Of a stretch of DNA of 50,623 nt, positions 1 to 7,893 are shown one piece after another; the first letter of the stretch is position 1; every line of letters starts with the position of its first letter. Source of the stretch: Ruminococcus sp. (GTDB lineage Bacteria > Bacillota > Clostridia > Oscillospirales > Acutalibacteraceae); the NCBI GenBank assembly GCA_017473775.1, contig JAFUJH010000053.1, positions 1 through 50,623 of the forward strand, read 5' to 3'. Both the position numbers and the translations under genes were made by a program. The notes below the pieces were generated by a model. It searched no databases and was not told the origin of the DNA. It saw only the letters and a list, made by a program, of their open reading frames with translations.

Positions 1-89
1 GTAATTCAATAGATACAAATCCACAGTGCTTGTACTGATTATAACGCAGGTAGCTACTCCTGCGAAACAATCTTTTGAAGGAAGGAGAA

Positions 90-127
90 ATAATAAAAAC
101 CACCCCTTTCGAGATGGTTTTTATTAT
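90..127 (+). promoter_or_regulatory. 13-bp inverted repeat ahead of the HTH gene
   Basis: Arms at 90-102 and 115-127 are perfectly complementary around a 12-nt loop. The hairpin lies between a purine-rich Shine-Dalgarno-like stretch (77-90) and the most likely start codon at 138, and its right arm is T-rich, so it could act as a terminator or attenuator, or as an operator for the HTH protein itself. The position, directly before an HTH gene, favours regulation, but nothing here distinguishes these options. Confidence 0.5.
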
Positions 128-137
128 ACGTGATATT

Positions 138-380
138 ATGAGCGTAAAGGATGTTGTAGCAGAAAGGTTTATGCAATTATGCAAAGACAGAAATATCAAA
201 ATTAACGAATTAGCCAATATATCAGGTGTGACTCCGTCTACTGCCTACAGTATGATGGACAAAAACCGAAGAGATGTTTCCATCCTGACTATAAAAAAAT
301 TCTGCGACGGTTTGGACATAACCTTGGGTGAGTTCTTCTCAACACCTGAGTTTGACACATTGGAGCAGGAAATATGTTAA
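138..380 (+). CDS. Small HTH (XRE/Cro family) transcriptional regulator
   Basis: An 80-residue protein made almost entirely of one helix-turn-helix domain. The segment around residues 20-65 has the Cro/C1 pattern: a recognition region with GVTPSTAYSMM, followed by a conserved helix with LTIKKFCDGLDITLGEFF, the usual XRE signature ending. It should bind DNA, and no second sensing domain is present. The start is uncertain: ATG 138 gives the compact domain, ATG 114 is in frame, and a TTG at 75 is also in frame but overlaps the purine-rich stretch. None has an ideal ribosome binding site. The last codons lie in the outer arm of a nested hairpin (345-464). The target is unknown. Confidence 0.75.
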   Translation: MSVKDVVAERFMQLCKDRNIKINELANISGVTPSTAYSMMDKNRRDVSILTIKKFCDGLDITLGEFFSTPEFDTLEQEIC

Positions 381-398
381 TAATTTCATTATAAAGCA

Positions 399-427
399 AA
401 GATGCAGGCTAAAAAAGCCTGCATCTT
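399..427 (+). terminator. Terminator-like hairpin after the HTH gene
   Basis: A perfect 12-bp stem (399-410 with 416-427) with a 5-nt loop. There is no T-run on the plus side, so it is not a classical intrinsic terminator. It is the inner part of a longer nested structure (345-464). Confidence 0.5.
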
Positions 428-649
428 CGCTTAGGATAATAATGAAACAAGAATCAAACTCAGGGGAATTATTGAGTGATCCTATGTAACCGAATTCACA
501 GGATACAAAAGTATCCGAACAGTATGCTCATTCCCTTAATTTTATAATAACAAAATTTTTTCACAAATAAACTATTCTGGTAAAATATGACACTTTTCTG
601 GTAAAAAATGCACTTTGACCCAAAGGCGCCCTCACTCTCTGCAAAGCAT

Positions 650-679
650 AAAAAACAGGACGGAAAAAATCCGTCCTGT
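650..679 (-). terminator. Intrinsic terminator of the ribosomal protein operon
   Basis: A 10-bp perfect stem (655-664 with 670-679) is followed on the minus strand by a run of six T. It lies just past the rplL stop codon and should end the rpmG-to-rplL transcript. Confidence 0.9.
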
Positions 680-716
680 CTGTGTTTGCATAATTGCAAG
701 GTGATGTAAAGCTAAA

Positions 717-1088
717 TTACTTAAGCTCAACCTCTGCGCCAGCCTCTTCGAGCTTAGCCTTGAGAGCCTCAGCGTCATCCTTAGAGATACCCTCTTTGAG
801 AGCCTTAGGAGCGTTGTCAACAACTTCCTTAGCTTCCTTAAGACCGAGACCTGTAGCCTCACGAACAGCCTTGATAACAGCAATCTTGTTTGCGCCTGCA
901 GACTTAAGAACTACATCGAACTCTGTCTTCTCTTCCTCTGCAGCAGCTGCTGTAGCGGGACCTGCAACTGCAACTGCAGCAGCAGCGGATACGCCGAACT
1001 CATCCTCAACAGCGTGTACAAGCTCAGAAAGCTCGAGAACTGTGAGGCCCTTAAGTGTTTCAATGATAGAAGTAATCTTCTCTGACAT
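717..1088 (-). CDS. rplL: 50S ribosomal protein L7/L12
   Basis: A 123-residue L7/L12, the flexible stalk protein that recruits elongation and release factors to the ribosome. The N-terminal dimerisation domain (about 1-30, with [16 protein letters not shown]) is followed by an Ala-rich hinge (about 35-52) and the conserved C-terminal domain containing [19 protein letters not shown] and [12 protein letters not shown]. The start at 1088 is chosen because a GGAGG lies 8 nt upstream; an earlier TTG at 1103 overlaps that site. It is the last gene of the operon, 57 nt after rplJ, and ends at a strong terminator. L10 and L7/L12 are made together, as is usual. Confidence 0.98.
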   Translation of the reverse strand: MSEKITSIIETLKGLTVLELSELVHAVEDEFGVSAAAAVAVAGPATAAAAEEEKTEFDVVLKSAGANKIAVIKAVREATGLGLKEAKEVVDNAPKALKEGISKDDAEALKAKLEEAGAEVELK

Positions 1089-1145
1089 TGTAGTAACCTC
1101 CAATAATAATTAGTTTATTTTATAAATTTAATATAGTGGAGCAGA

Positions 1146-1736
1146 TTATTCTGCTGCCTCTGTTGCAGGAGCTTCCTCTGCAGGAGCCTCTGCTGTCTCT
1201 GCTGCGGGAGCTGCGTCCTCAGCAGGTGCGCATGCCTCTACGCCGCCCTTGTCAACAATAGCCTGTACAGCACGGGCGAAGCTTGCGATGGGTGCCTGGA
1301 ATGCACCGAGAACATTTGCAAGAAGAACATCTCTTGTGGGAAGCTTGGACAGCTCAACGATTTTATCCATAGAGATAACCTCGCCATCCATGTAGCCGCC
1401 TTTAACCTCGAAGCCCTTCTTGGACTTTTCTGCGAATCCGCAAAGGATTCTTGCTGCAGCAACATAGTCATCATCACTGGTAGCGATTGCAGTTGTACCT
1501 GCAAGGTGCTGATCCAGATCAGTCAGACCTGTCTCTGCGAATGCTCTGTGAAGCAGTGTGTTCTTGATAACTGTGTACTGAACGCCGGCCTCACGCAGAT
1601 CTTTTCTGAGCTTTGTGTCGTCAGCAACATTGATACCTTCGTAAGTAACCAGAAGACCTGTGCAGGAGTTCTTGATTCTTTCGGTAAGTTCAGCAACGAG
1701 CTGCTGCTTCTGCTCTAAAATCTTAGCACTGGGCAA
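1146..1736 (-). CDS. rplJ: 50S ribosomal protein L10
   Basis: A 196-residue L10, which anchors L7/L12 dimers to 23S rRNA. The N-terminal rRNA-binding domain carries the typical TGLLVTYEGINVADDTKLR and YTVIKNTLLHRA segments. The C-terminal tail from about residue 172 is a low-complexity Ala/Glu/Pro extension, longer than in Bacillus L10 and common in gut Clostridia. The start is a TTG with GGAGG 9 nt upstream. It is preceded by a long leader with an attenuator (1740-1960), through which free L10 or L10-L12 is known to repress its own operon in Firmicutes. Confidence 0.97.
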   Translation of the reverse strand: MPSAKILEQKQQLVAELTERIKNSCTGLLVTYEGINVADDTKLRKDLREAGVQYTVIKNTLLHRAFAETGLTDLDQHLAGTTAIATSDDDYVAAARILCGFAEKSKKGFEVKGGYMDGEVISMDKIVELSKLPTRDVLLANVLGAFQAPIASFARAVQAIVDKGGVEACAPAEDAAPAAETAEAPAEEAPATEAAE

Positions 1737-1739
1737 TGA

Positions 1740-1960
1740 TATTCACCTCCGTTAAAATGATAACGCAGTTCATAAAAAAGGAAGCCTCTTCCATTAAGGA
1801 AGAGGCGTTGATTACAAATAAGGGATTAGACCCATTGTAAATGCTTCTTCCTCGGCAGGCGGACAGGTAGTCCATTATACGGCTGTAGCCGAACCTGCTG
1901 TCTTTAGAACAGCGATTTATATATTTGTGCGGAAAACCGCCAAATAACTGAGAAAAAAGT
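1740..1960 (-). ncRNA. L10 leader (ribosomal protein autoregulatory RNA)
   Basis: The 245-nt gap between rplA and rplJ contains, on the minus strand, segments typical of the Firmicutes L10 leader: an AAAGACAGCAGG stretch, a CUGCCGAGG stretch, and a downstream terminator-type hairpin. Binding of L10(L12)4 to such leaders favours termination before rplJ-rplL. A TATAAA-like hexamer with a weak TTGGCG upstream (about 1918-1945) might be an extra promoter, but this is doubtful. The leader boundaries are approximate. Confidence 0.85.
1774..1806 (-). terminator. Attenuator of the L10 leader
   Basis: A 9-bp perfect stem (1784-1792 with 1798-1806) and a 5-nt loop, followed on the minus strand by a T-rich tail (six T at 1779-1774). 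It lies between the leader aptamer and the rplJ ribosome binding site, the position expected for transcription attenuation. Confidence 0.85.
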
Positions 1961-1981
1961 TTGCTCCGTGACTAATTAAAA

Positions 1982-2692
1982 TTAGCCGTTGTTGGAAACT
2001 GCTGTGAACTTGTTGGGGTTGAGCTTTACGCTGGGACCCATTGTAGAAGCTACAGCACAGGAGCGGATGTACTGACCCTTTGCAGCAGCAGGCTTAGCCT
2101 TAACGATTGCCTCCATAAGAGTCTCCAGGTTCTGCTGGAGCTTCTCCTTACCGAAGGAAACCTTGCCGATGGGGCAGTGGATGATGTTTGTCTTGTCAAG
2201 ACGGTACTCAATCTTACCAGCCTTAGCCTCCTGAATAGCCTTAGCGATATCAGTTGTAACTGTACCAGCCTTGGGGTTAGGCATAAGACCACGGGGACCG
2301 AGGATCTTACCGAGACGGCCAACCAGACCCATGCAATCGGGAGTAGTGATAAGAACATCAAAGTCCATCCAGCCCTCGGACTGAATTCTCTGAGTCATAT
2401 CCTCTGCACCTACATAGTCTGCGCCTGCCTCCTGAGCAAGCTTCTCGTTGTCGCCCTTACAGATAGCAAGAACGCGAACATTCTTACCAGTACCGTTGGG
2501 GAGAACGATAGCACCACGAACCTGCTGGTCAGCGTGACGGGAGTCAACACCCAGCTTAACATGAAGCTCTACTGTCTCGTCGAACTTTGCAGTAGAAGCC
2601 TTTACGCAAAGGTCAAGTGCCTCGTCTGTATCATATAATTTGCTTCTGTCGATGAGCTTTGCGCTATCGACATACTTCTTACCGTGTTTCAT
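1982..2692 (-). CDS. rplA: 50S ribosomal protein L1
   Basis: A 236-residue L1, the protein of the ribosomal stalk that helps move deacylated tRNA from the E site. It carries the family landmarks [38 protein letters not shown] (the L1 signature) and the end segment [14 protein letters not shown]. The length is normal. The ATG has GGAGG 10 nt upstream. It lies 70 nt downstream of rplK in the same operon, and the L10 leader follows its stop codon. Confidence 0.98.
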   Translation of the reverse strand: MKHGKKYVDSAKLIDRSKLYDTDEALDLCVKASTAKFDETVELHVKLGVDSRHADQQVRGAIVLPNGTGKNVRVLAICKGDNEKLAQEAGADYVGAEDMTQRIQSEGWMDFDVLITTPDCMGLVGRLGKILGPRGLMPNPKAGTVTTDIAKAIQEAKAGKIEYRLDKTNIIHCPIGKVSFGKEKLQQNLETLMEAIVKAKPAAAKGQYIRSCAVASTMGPSVKLNPNKFTAVSNNG

Positions 2693-2762
2693 AAGAATAT
2701 TTCCTCCATTGTTAGGTGGTTAAGCGGATTTTTCCTCCCACCCGGATAAATTAGCAAACGAA

Positions 2763-3188
2763 TCAGTCTTCAACAGTAACGCCCATGCTGCGTGCTGTAC
2801 CTGCGATCATGCTCATAGCAGCCTCGATGGATGCAGCGTTTAAGTCGGGCATTTTTGTCTCAGCAATCTTTCTGATCTGCTCGCTGGAAATCTTTGCAAC
2901 CTTGTTCTTGTTAGGAACACCGGAAGCCTTGTCAATACCGCAAGCCTTCTTGATAAGTACCGCTGCAGGGGGAGTCTTTGTGATAAAGGAGAAAGATCTG
3001 TCTGCATAAACGGTGATAACGACAGGGATAAGCATACCGATGTCGTTCTTTGTGCGCTCGTTAAATTCCTTTGTGAACGCAACGATGTTAACGCCGTGCT
3101 GACCGAGAGCCGGTCCTACGGGGGGAGCCGGAGTAGCCTTTCCGGCAGGAATCTGAAGCTTAATAAAGCCGATTACCTTCTGAGCCAT
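2763..3188 (-). CDS. rplK: 50S ribosomal protein L11
   Basis: A 141-residue L11, the GTPase-centre protein that binds 23S rRNA with L10. The N-terminal domain has the proline-rich [20 protein letters not shown] segment and the C-terminal domain carries [19 protein letters not shown] and the end motif [11 protein letters not shown]. The start at MAQKVIG is chosen because a GGAGG lies 11 nt upstream; an upstream in-frame start would add 14 residues not found in L11. It follows nusG by about 120 nt and precedes rplA. Confidence 0.98.
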   Translation of the reverse strand: MAQKVIGFIKLQIPAGKATPAPPVGPALGQHGVNIVAFTKEFNERTKNDIGMLIPVVITVYADRSFSFITKTPPAAVLIKKACGIDKASGVPNKNKVAKISSEQIRKIAETKMPDLNAASIEAAMSMIAGTARSMGVTVED

Positions 3189-3309
3189 AGCTTGTTGCAC
3201 CTCCAAAATTCGTGGTTGATGGCGGAGCACTGTAAAGTATTATGCTCCTCCCACAAGGGACATTGCTACTGTCCCTCAGATAAACAGTATTTTACTGTTC
3301 ATTCCGAAA

Positions 3310-3888
3310 TTAATCTGTAAGCAGTTCAGCCTGATTAAGTTCAAGCTCAACCGGTGTCTCGCGTCCGAACATAGATACCAGAACGCGGACATAATTTTTC
3401 TCGACATTCAGCTCGTCTACTACACCGACGAAGTCCTCCAGAGGACCGTCGATAACGCGAACCATATCGCCGACTTTGTAAGAAACCTCAACAACGCGGG
3501 TCTCTACTCCCATTCTGTAAACCTCTGCCTCTGTAAGAGGAACAGGTTCAGATGAGGGACCGACAAAGCCTGTACAACCGCGGATGTTGCGGACTACATA
3601 CCAGGTCTCATCGGTGTAAATCATTTTTACGAAAACATAACCGGGGAAAAGCTTGCGCTCAACCTCAACAGTTTTGCTCTTAGCCTCATCGCCAAGTCTT
3701 TTGACCTCAGCAGCAGTCGGAGGTTTAATCTCCGTAACTGTCTCTGTAGGAACCTTTACCTCAAGGATCATATCCTGCAGGTTGCGGTTCTCGACAGTAG
3801 TCATCAGGTTAGATGCGACTTTGTTCTCGTAGCCTGAATAAGTGTGTACTACATACCATCTTGCTTCGCCCGACACAGTTAACTTCAT
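3310..3888 (-). CDS. nusG: Transcription termination/antitermination factor NusG
   Basis: A NusG of up to 192 residues, which binds RNA polymerase and modulates pausing and Rho-dependent termination. The NGN domain covers about 8-120, with RWYVVHTYSGYENKV and LFPGYVFVKM, and the KOW motif follows at about 140-170 (GDMVRVIDGPLEDFVG). The ATG at 3888 has AAAGG directly against it, with no spacing. An in-frame GTG four codons later (3876) sits 12 nt from the same site and would give a protein starting MSGEARWYVV, closer to the usual NusG N-terminus, so 3876 may be the true start. Order secE-nusG-rplK is the standard one. Confidence 0.96.
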   Translation of the reverse strand: MKLTVSGEARWYVVHTYSGYENKVASNLMTTVENRNLQDMILEVKVPTETVTEIKPPTAAEVKRLGDEAKSKTVEVERKLFPGYVFVKMIYTDETWYVVRNIRGCTGFVGPSSEPVPLTEAEVYRMGVETRVVEVSYKVGDMVRVIDGPLEDFVGVVDELNVEKNYVRVLVSMFGRETPVELELNQAELLTD

Positions 3889-3929
3889 CCTTTCAGAATT
3901 CTAAAAAGTTAAGTAAGAGTCTCGGACAA

Positions 3930-4151
3930 TCAGCTGCCGCTGACGTTCATTACAAGACCGAGCAGAGCGTAAAGGCCCTGATCAAGTGCGAAGATAAGAA
4001 CGCCTGCAACCAGAATAACAAGGAGCACTATACCGAAGTTCTTTGTAGTCTGAGAAACTGTAGGCCAAGTGATCTTCTTGAGCTCACCAATGCACTCACG
4101 AAGATATTTGAACAGCTTCACAAAAACATTTGTCTTTTTCTTGTCAGCCAT
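3930..4151 (-). CDS. secE: Preprotein translocase subunit SecE
   Basis: A 73-residue SecE, the small membrane subunit that clamps SecY in the protein export channel. It has the short Gram-positive form: a charged amphipathic helix with LRECIGELKKITWPT (the hallmark KKxxWPT) and one transmembrane segment at about 40-62. The start has GGAGG 5 nt upstream. It lies between rpmG and nusG, as in most Firmicutes. Confidence 0.97.
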   Translation of the reverse strand: MADKKKTNVFVKLFKYLRECIGELKKITWPTVSQTTKNFGIVLLVILVAGVLIFALDQGLYALLGLVMNVSGS

Positions 4152-4165
4152 ACTTTCCTCCGTGA

Positions 4166-4315
4166 TTACTTTGTTTCCCTGTGCAGAGTATGCTTACGGC
4201 AGAATCTGCAGTACTTGTTCATCTCAAGTCTGTCGGGATCGTTCTTCTTGTTCTTCATTGTGTTGTAGTTACGCTGTTTGCACTCTGTGCATGCTAGAAC
4301 AATTTTCACTCTCAT
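4166..4315 (-). CDS. rpmG: 50S ribosomal protein L33, zinc-binding type
   Basis: A 49-residue L33 with two CxxC pairs (C9/C12 and C36/C39), so it is the zinc-ribbon (C+) form; some genomes also carry a zinc-free copy elsewhere that takes over under zinc limitation. The start at MRVKIVL is chosen by comparison with L33 and a GGAGG 9 nt upstream; the open frame extends 30 codons further without homology. It is the first gene of the operon and lies 90 nt downstream of a strong promoter. Confidence 0.96.
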   Translation of the reverse strand: MRVKIVLACTECKQRNYNTMKNKKNDPDRLEMNKYCRFCRKHTLHRETK

Positions 4316-4403
4316 TGTAACGGCACCTCCCGTGTTTTTTCGGAATATTCCAGCCTCCCTCAAAAAGGGCACAAAAAAATAACCCCTTTTCCGAGGTAGA
4401 ATC

Positions 4404-4432
4404 ATTGTATCATAAGATTTTCAAGTAGTCAA
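4404..4432 (-). promoter_or_regulatory. Promoter of the rpmG-secE-nusG-rpl operon
   Basis: On the minus strand, TTGACT (4432-4427), a 17-nt spacer, and TACAAT (4409-4404). This is a near-consensus vegetative sigma-A promoter about 90 nt upstream of rpmG. Confidence 0.85.
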
Positions 4433-4512
4433 TAGTTTTTTAAAATTTTATCAAGCCGATAAAATCAAGGCTTTTCTGCAATTATACTATGTGCAGGATT
4501 CCCAATAAATGT

Positions 4513-4998
4513 CACCTTTTAGTGGTCGCCCCTACAATGTAGCTTTCCTCTTTTTGTAGGGACCGGCGTCCCCACGGTCCAAAGAGCCTTCCCTCTTTGA
4601 GGAAAGTGGCATTGGCTGAAAGCCAATGACGAAGGGAGTAAATATCAAGTGAAGAGTGAAAAGTGAATAATGAAGAAGTGAACTCCCTCAGTCTTTTTGC
4701 TACGCAAAAATCCAGCTCCCTCAATGAGGGAGCCTAGCTTGTCGATAAAGTACAATTCGCGGCTCCCCTTGTCAGGAAACTCCCTTGTTAAGGGAGATGT
4801 CTGCAAAGCAGACAGAGGGATTGCCGTTCCTGCAAGGAAAGTTGTCACCAAAGGTGACTGAGGGGTAGTAGAAAGTTCCTATAGATTCTGAGTTTTCTCT
4901 CCCTCCGTCTTTCGGCAATGCCGAAATACACCTCCCTCATCAGAGGGAGGCAAGGGCTTTTTCTGCAGACTGAGCTCCCTCAATGAGGGAGCCAAACC
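4513..4998. repeat. Intergenic repeat cluster (families A and D)
   Basis: Nearly 500 nt without a gene, built from small palindromes. The left part is a family D unit (GTAGGGACCGGC... with a GACC/GGTC hairpin). The rest consists of family A units: CTCCCTCA/TGAGGGAG arms enclosing or separated by short hairpins such as TTTTTGCTACGCAAAAA (4695-4711), GTCTGCAAAGCAGAC (4799-4813) and TTTCGGCAATGCCGAAA (4910-4926). Both orientations occur. No coding potential is apparent. Confidence 0.8.
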
Positions 4999-5027
4999 TT
5001 GCACGCAGACTCGGATTGAGCTATAAT
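4999..5027 (+). promoter_or_regulatory. Promoter of the FliB-like gene
   Basis: TTGCAC (4999-5004), a 17-nt spacer and TATAAT (5022-5027). It starts right where the repeat cluster ends. Confidence 0.65.
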
Positions 5028-5072
5028 TATACCACTATAATGTAAACTTTGCAACACAAGGAGACTTCCCCC

Positions 5073-6005
5073 ATGCTACAGGTATACCCTGATTATTATA
5101 AAGACTTCAAATGCATTGCCGACAATTGCAAACACAACTGCTGTATCGGCTGGGAGATAGATATTGATGAGGACACCGCCGCACTTTACAGAGAATACGA
5201 CGGCATCCTCGGAGAAAGGCTGAGACAAAATATAGATTTTACAGGTGATGTCCCCCACTTTATCCTGTTGAGTGACGAACGGTGTCCGTTCCTCAACAAT
5301 AAAAACCTGTGCGATATTATAACACAAGCAGGGGAAGGTTACCTGTGTGAAATCTGTGCACAGCATCCCAGATTTCACAACGAGCTTCCCGACAGAGTGG
5401 AGTCAGGGCTGGGGCTTTGCTGTGAGGAGGCGGCACGGATAATTCTTTCAAAGAAAGATATAGTGCAATTAACATATGAAGGCGACAGCGATTGTGAGGA
5501 CGAGATAATAGACCTCCGCGACAAAATACTCGCTACCTTGCAGAACAGAAGCCTCCCCCTTGATGAAAGGGTACGGAATATTCTCTCCCTGTGCAACACA
5601 AGTCTCCCTGAGAAAAGCACATCTCAATGGGCAGATATCCTCCTGTCCCTTGAGCGTCTTGACGAGAGCTGGACAGACCTCCTACTACTGTTAAAGGCTA
5701 AAGGCAACAGTGCAAGGATAAAAGACTTTGACATATATATGAGAGATAGGCACACAGAGTATGAACAGCTCCTCCACTACCTTATATACAGACACCTTGC
5801 CAATGCCCCTGATTTGGAGCAGGCAGGCAACAGAGCCGCCTTTGCTGTTTTGTGTTATAACATTATAAAGGCCATGGGTGCTGTGCTGTGGGAAAAGAAC
5901 AAAGAATTCACCCTTGAGGAGCAAATTGAACTGTGCCGTATGTTCTCCTCAGAGATAGAATATTCTGATGAAAATATGTATATAATTCTCGACGAGTTGC
6001 GATAA
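5073..6005 (+). CDS. FliB-like / cysteine-cluster protein (putative lysine N-methylase family)
   Basis: A 310-residue cytoplasmic protein with an N-terminal cysteine cluster (C14, C19, C23, C24) followed by WEIDIDEDTA, then further cysteines around CPFLNNKNLC and LCEICAQHPRFHNEL. This arrangement matches proteins annotated as flagellin lysine-N-methylase (FliB) and related YkgJ-like cysteine-cluster proteins, which probably hold a metal centre. The ATG at 5073 is chosen because AAGGAG lies 9 nt upstream. No flagellar gene is near, so methylation of flagellin is not supported by context; many non-motile gut Clostridia carry this family. The substrate is unknown. Confidence 0.7.
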   Translation: MLQVYPDYYKDFKCIADNCKHNCCIGWEIDIDEDTAALYREYDGILGERLRQNIDFTGDVPHFILLSDERCPFLNNKNLCDIITQAGEGYLCEICAQHPRFHNELPDRVESGLGLCCEEAARIILSKKDIVQLTYEGDSDCEDEIIDLRDKILATLQNRSLPLDERVRNILSLCNTSLPEKSTSQWADILLSLERLDESWTDLLLLLKAKGNSARIKDFDIYMRDRHTEYEQLLHYLIYRHLANAPDLEQAGNRAAFAVLCYNIIKAMGAVLWEKNKEFTLEEQIELCRMFSSEIEYSDENMYIILDELR

Positions 6006-6010
6006 ATATC

Positions 6011-6039
6011 TTGCCACAGACAAAACTATACATTATAAT
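6011..6039 (+). promoter_or_regulatory. Promoter of the MscS gene
   Basis: TTGCCA (6011-6016), 17-nt spacer, TATAAT (6034-6039), 35 nt upstream of the start codon. Confidence 0.7.
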
Positions 6040-6074
6040 ATAATTAACTTATTCAATAAGGAGATGTAAATTTT

Positions 6075-6899
6075 ATGAACTGGAATGAAATCTGGACTAA
6101 CCTGCTGAAATTCGGCACAGAATTTCTTACATCCTGGGGCATCAAGCTCCTTGTAGCTATTGTTGTACTCGTTGTAGGCATCAAGCTTGTGAAGGTGTTT
6201 GTTAAATTCATCAAAACCTCCAAGAAGCTTGACAAGCTGGATGACAGCCTGCGTTCCTTCCTGGGAAGTTTCTCAAGCATTATGCTCTACTTTGTGCTTA
6301 TCATCACAGTTGCAATGATTCTGGGTGTACCTGCTACATCATTCATCACAATCCTTGCCTCCTGCGGTGTGGCAATCGGTCTGGCGTTGCAGGGCTCTCT
6401 GTCTAACTTTGCAGGGGGACTTATGATTCTGCTGTTCAAACCCTTCAAGGTTGGCGACTTTATTGAAGCATCAGGCGAGTGCGGTACTGTTGTGGAGATT
6501 TCTGTTGTTTACACAGTTATCCTGACAGGTGACAACAAACGCATCACCATCCCCAACGGCGCACTGACAAACTCTGTTATCGAGAACTACTCCTCTGAGG
6601 AGCTTCGCCGTGTGGATATGACCTTCTGCACAGGCTACGAGTGCGACATCGAGAAAACCAAGAAGGTTATCGCAGAGGTTATTGCCGCTCATCCCATGGC
6701 ACTCAAGGACCCCGAACCCTTTGTAAGACTCTCTCAGCATGGTGACAGCGCACTTACATACACTGTACGAGTATGGTGCAAGAGCGAGAACTACTGGGAT
6801 GTGAACTTTGACATTATGGAAGGCGTCAAGGAAGCCTTCGACAAAAACAACATCTCTATCCCCTATCCTCAGATGGATGTTCATGTAACAAAAGATTGA
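6075..6899 (+). CDS. mscS: Small-conductance mechanosensitive channel (MscS family)
   Basis: A 274-residue MscS, a membrane channel that opens on osmotic downshock to release solutes. Three transmembrane segments occupy about 20-40, 65-85 and 93-115. The pore helix carries the Gly/Ala-rich GVAIGLALQGSLSNFAGGLMIL pattern, followed by the beta-domain start FKVGDFIEASGECGTVVEI and the cytoplasmic alpha/beta cage. The length is that of the minimal MscS. AAGGAG lies about 12 nt upstream of the ATG. It has its own promoter and terminator, so it is a single-gene unit. Confidence 0.95.
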   Translation: MNWNEIWTNLLKFGTEFLTSWGIKLLVAIVVLVVGIKLVKVFVKFIKTSKKLDKLDDSLRSFLGSFSSIMLYFVLIITVAMILGVPATSFITILASCGVAIGLALQGSLSNFAGGLMILLFKPFKVGDFIEASGECGTVVEISVVYTVILTGDNKRITIPNGALTNSVIENYSSEELRRVDMTFCTGYECDIEKTKKVIAEVIAAHPMALKDPEPFVRLSQHGDSALTYTVRVWCKSENYWDVNFDIMEGVKEAFDKNNISIPYPQMDVHVTKD

Positions 6900-6913
6900 T
6901 ATTATATCTGCAC

Positions 6914-6948
6914 AAGGGACACAGCACACGCCGTGTCCCTTTATTTTT
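6914..6948 (+). terminator. Terminator of mscS
   Basis: A 9-bp stem (6914-6922 with 6933-6941) followed by a T-rich tail. Confidence 0.85.
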
Positions 6949-7011
6949 CGTCAAAAGCAGGCAATTCTCTGACAAAAACATATTTTTCTCTACAATTTTC
7001 CTGTTTTCTCA

Positions 7012-7040
7012 TTGACACAATTTGTATAATATGCTATTAT
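7012..7040 (+). promoter_or_regulatory. Promoter of the TerB-like gene
   Basis: TTGACA (7012-7017), 17-nt spacer, TATTAT (7035-7040). Confidence 0.85.
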
Positions 7041-7089
7041 ATTTCAGTCAGTTAAATTGACAAATAAAAATATTAAGGGGTAATTCACT

Positions 7090-7500
7090 ATGTCATTCAA
7101 CGATACTCTCCAGAATCTGGTTAACAAGGATTATGACGAGCTTCTCGGCTTTGCTAAAATCGCAATCGGTAAGATTTTCCCTGCTTGTCAGGCAGTTGAC
7201 AAGGACAACAAGGGCGTTTTTATGATGACCTCCATCATTCTTGCTGCTATTGCTGCAGACGGCAAGCTCTCTGCTATTGAGAAGAAGTTCCTCAAGGACC
7301 TGCTTGAGCTTTCTGACGACCAGATTGACCAGTACATCGGTATGTACGACAGCCGTATGGCAGACCTGACAGACCAGTTTGCTGATGCTCTGACACCTGA
7401 GCTTAAGGCTGATGTTGTTATGCTGGTTTGCTCCGTTGCTGCTTGTGACGAGACAATCTCCCGCGAGGAGACAGCTTTCATCGCAAAGCTTCTGGGCTGA
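7090..7500 (+). CDS. TerB-like protein
   Basis: A 136-residue soluble helical protein. Two acidic segments stand out, AADGKLSAIEKKFL at about 54-67 and ACDETISREETAFI at about 118-131; both fit the metal-binding pattern (D-x-x-x-s-x-x-E) of the TerB domain, known from tellurite resistance and stress proteins. No other ter gene is nearby, so a tellurite role is not implied. The codon choice is strongly biased (many GCT, AAG, GAC), which suggests high expression, in line with the near-consensus promoter. Ribosome site AAGGGG lies 10 nt upstream. Confidence 0.7.
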   Translation: MSFNDTLQNLVNKDYDELLGFAKIAIGKIFPACQAVDKDNKGVFMMTSIILAAIAADGKLSAIEKKFLKDLLELSDDQIDQYIGMYDSRMADLTDQFADALTPELKADVVMLVCSVAACDETISREETAFIAKLLG

Positions 7501-7521
7501 TAATCACAACACAATAATCAC

Positions 7522-7560
7522 AAAGGCTTGCTGATTCAACATCGGCAAGCCTTTTATTTT
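7522..7560 (+). terminator. Terminator of the TerB-like gene
   Basis: A stem of about 14 bp with one G-T pair (7522-7535 with 7541-7554) and a 5-nt loop, then a T-rich tail. The stop codon of the convergent XRE gene lies in its right arm. Confidence 0.9.
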
Positions 7561-7778
7561 CCATAGGGATTTATATTATTGGTAAGTCCAAGCAAATAAT
7601 CAACAGATGTTTTATAGAGTTTTGCCAACCGAATAAGTACATCTGTGGGCACATCCCTCAAACCTCTTTCATATCTGCTATATTGAGGTTGCTTCATTTG
7701 TAGATAATCAGCAACAAATTTTTGAGAATAGTCGTTATCTTCTCTCAAATCCTTGAGTCTGGGATAATAATTATCCAT
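7554..7778 (-). CDS. XRE-family HTH regulator
   Basis: A 74-residue protein formed by a single Cro/C1 HTH domain: LKDLREDNDYSQKFVADYL, then the recognition helix MKQPQYSRYERGLRDVP, then LIRLAKLYKTSVDYLLGLT, a very typical ending. The start at 7778 has GAGGGG about 10 nt upstream. It is divergent from a lipoprotein gene, and the shared 115-nt region contains two TATAACC-n4-GGT sites, so it probably represses both genes. Its stop codon overlaps the terminator of the preceding gene. Confidence 0.88.
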   Translation of the reverse strand: MDNYYPRLKDLREDNDYSQKFVADYLQMKQPQYSRYERGLRDVPTDVLIRLAKLYKTSVDYLLGLTNNINPYGK

Positions 7779-7797
7779 ATAACCATCCCCTCTAAAA

Positions 7798-7869
7798 TAT
7801 AACCATTTGGTATTGACATAATAACACCTAAGAGTTATAATAATGACAATATATAACCGTTTGGTTATA
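7798..7869. promoter_or_regulatory. Operator pair of the XRE regulator
   Basis: A perfect dyad TATAACC-GTTT-GGTTATA lies at 7852-7869. A second copy of the same left half (TATAACC-ATTT-GGT) lies at 7798-7811 and runs up to the -35 box of the lipoprotein promoter. Together they bracket that promoter, a usual layout for repression by a small XRE protein. Confidence 0.7.
7813..7841 (+). promoter_or_regulatory. Consensus promoter of the lipoprotein gene
   Basis: TTGACA (7813-7818), exactly 17 nt, TATAAT (7836-7841): a perfect sigma-A consensus, about 50 nt upstream of the gene. Such a strong promoter between two operator sites suggests expression set mainly by repression. Confidence 0.9.
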
Positions 7870-7893
7870 ATTCTATGAAGTGAGGTTTTATTA

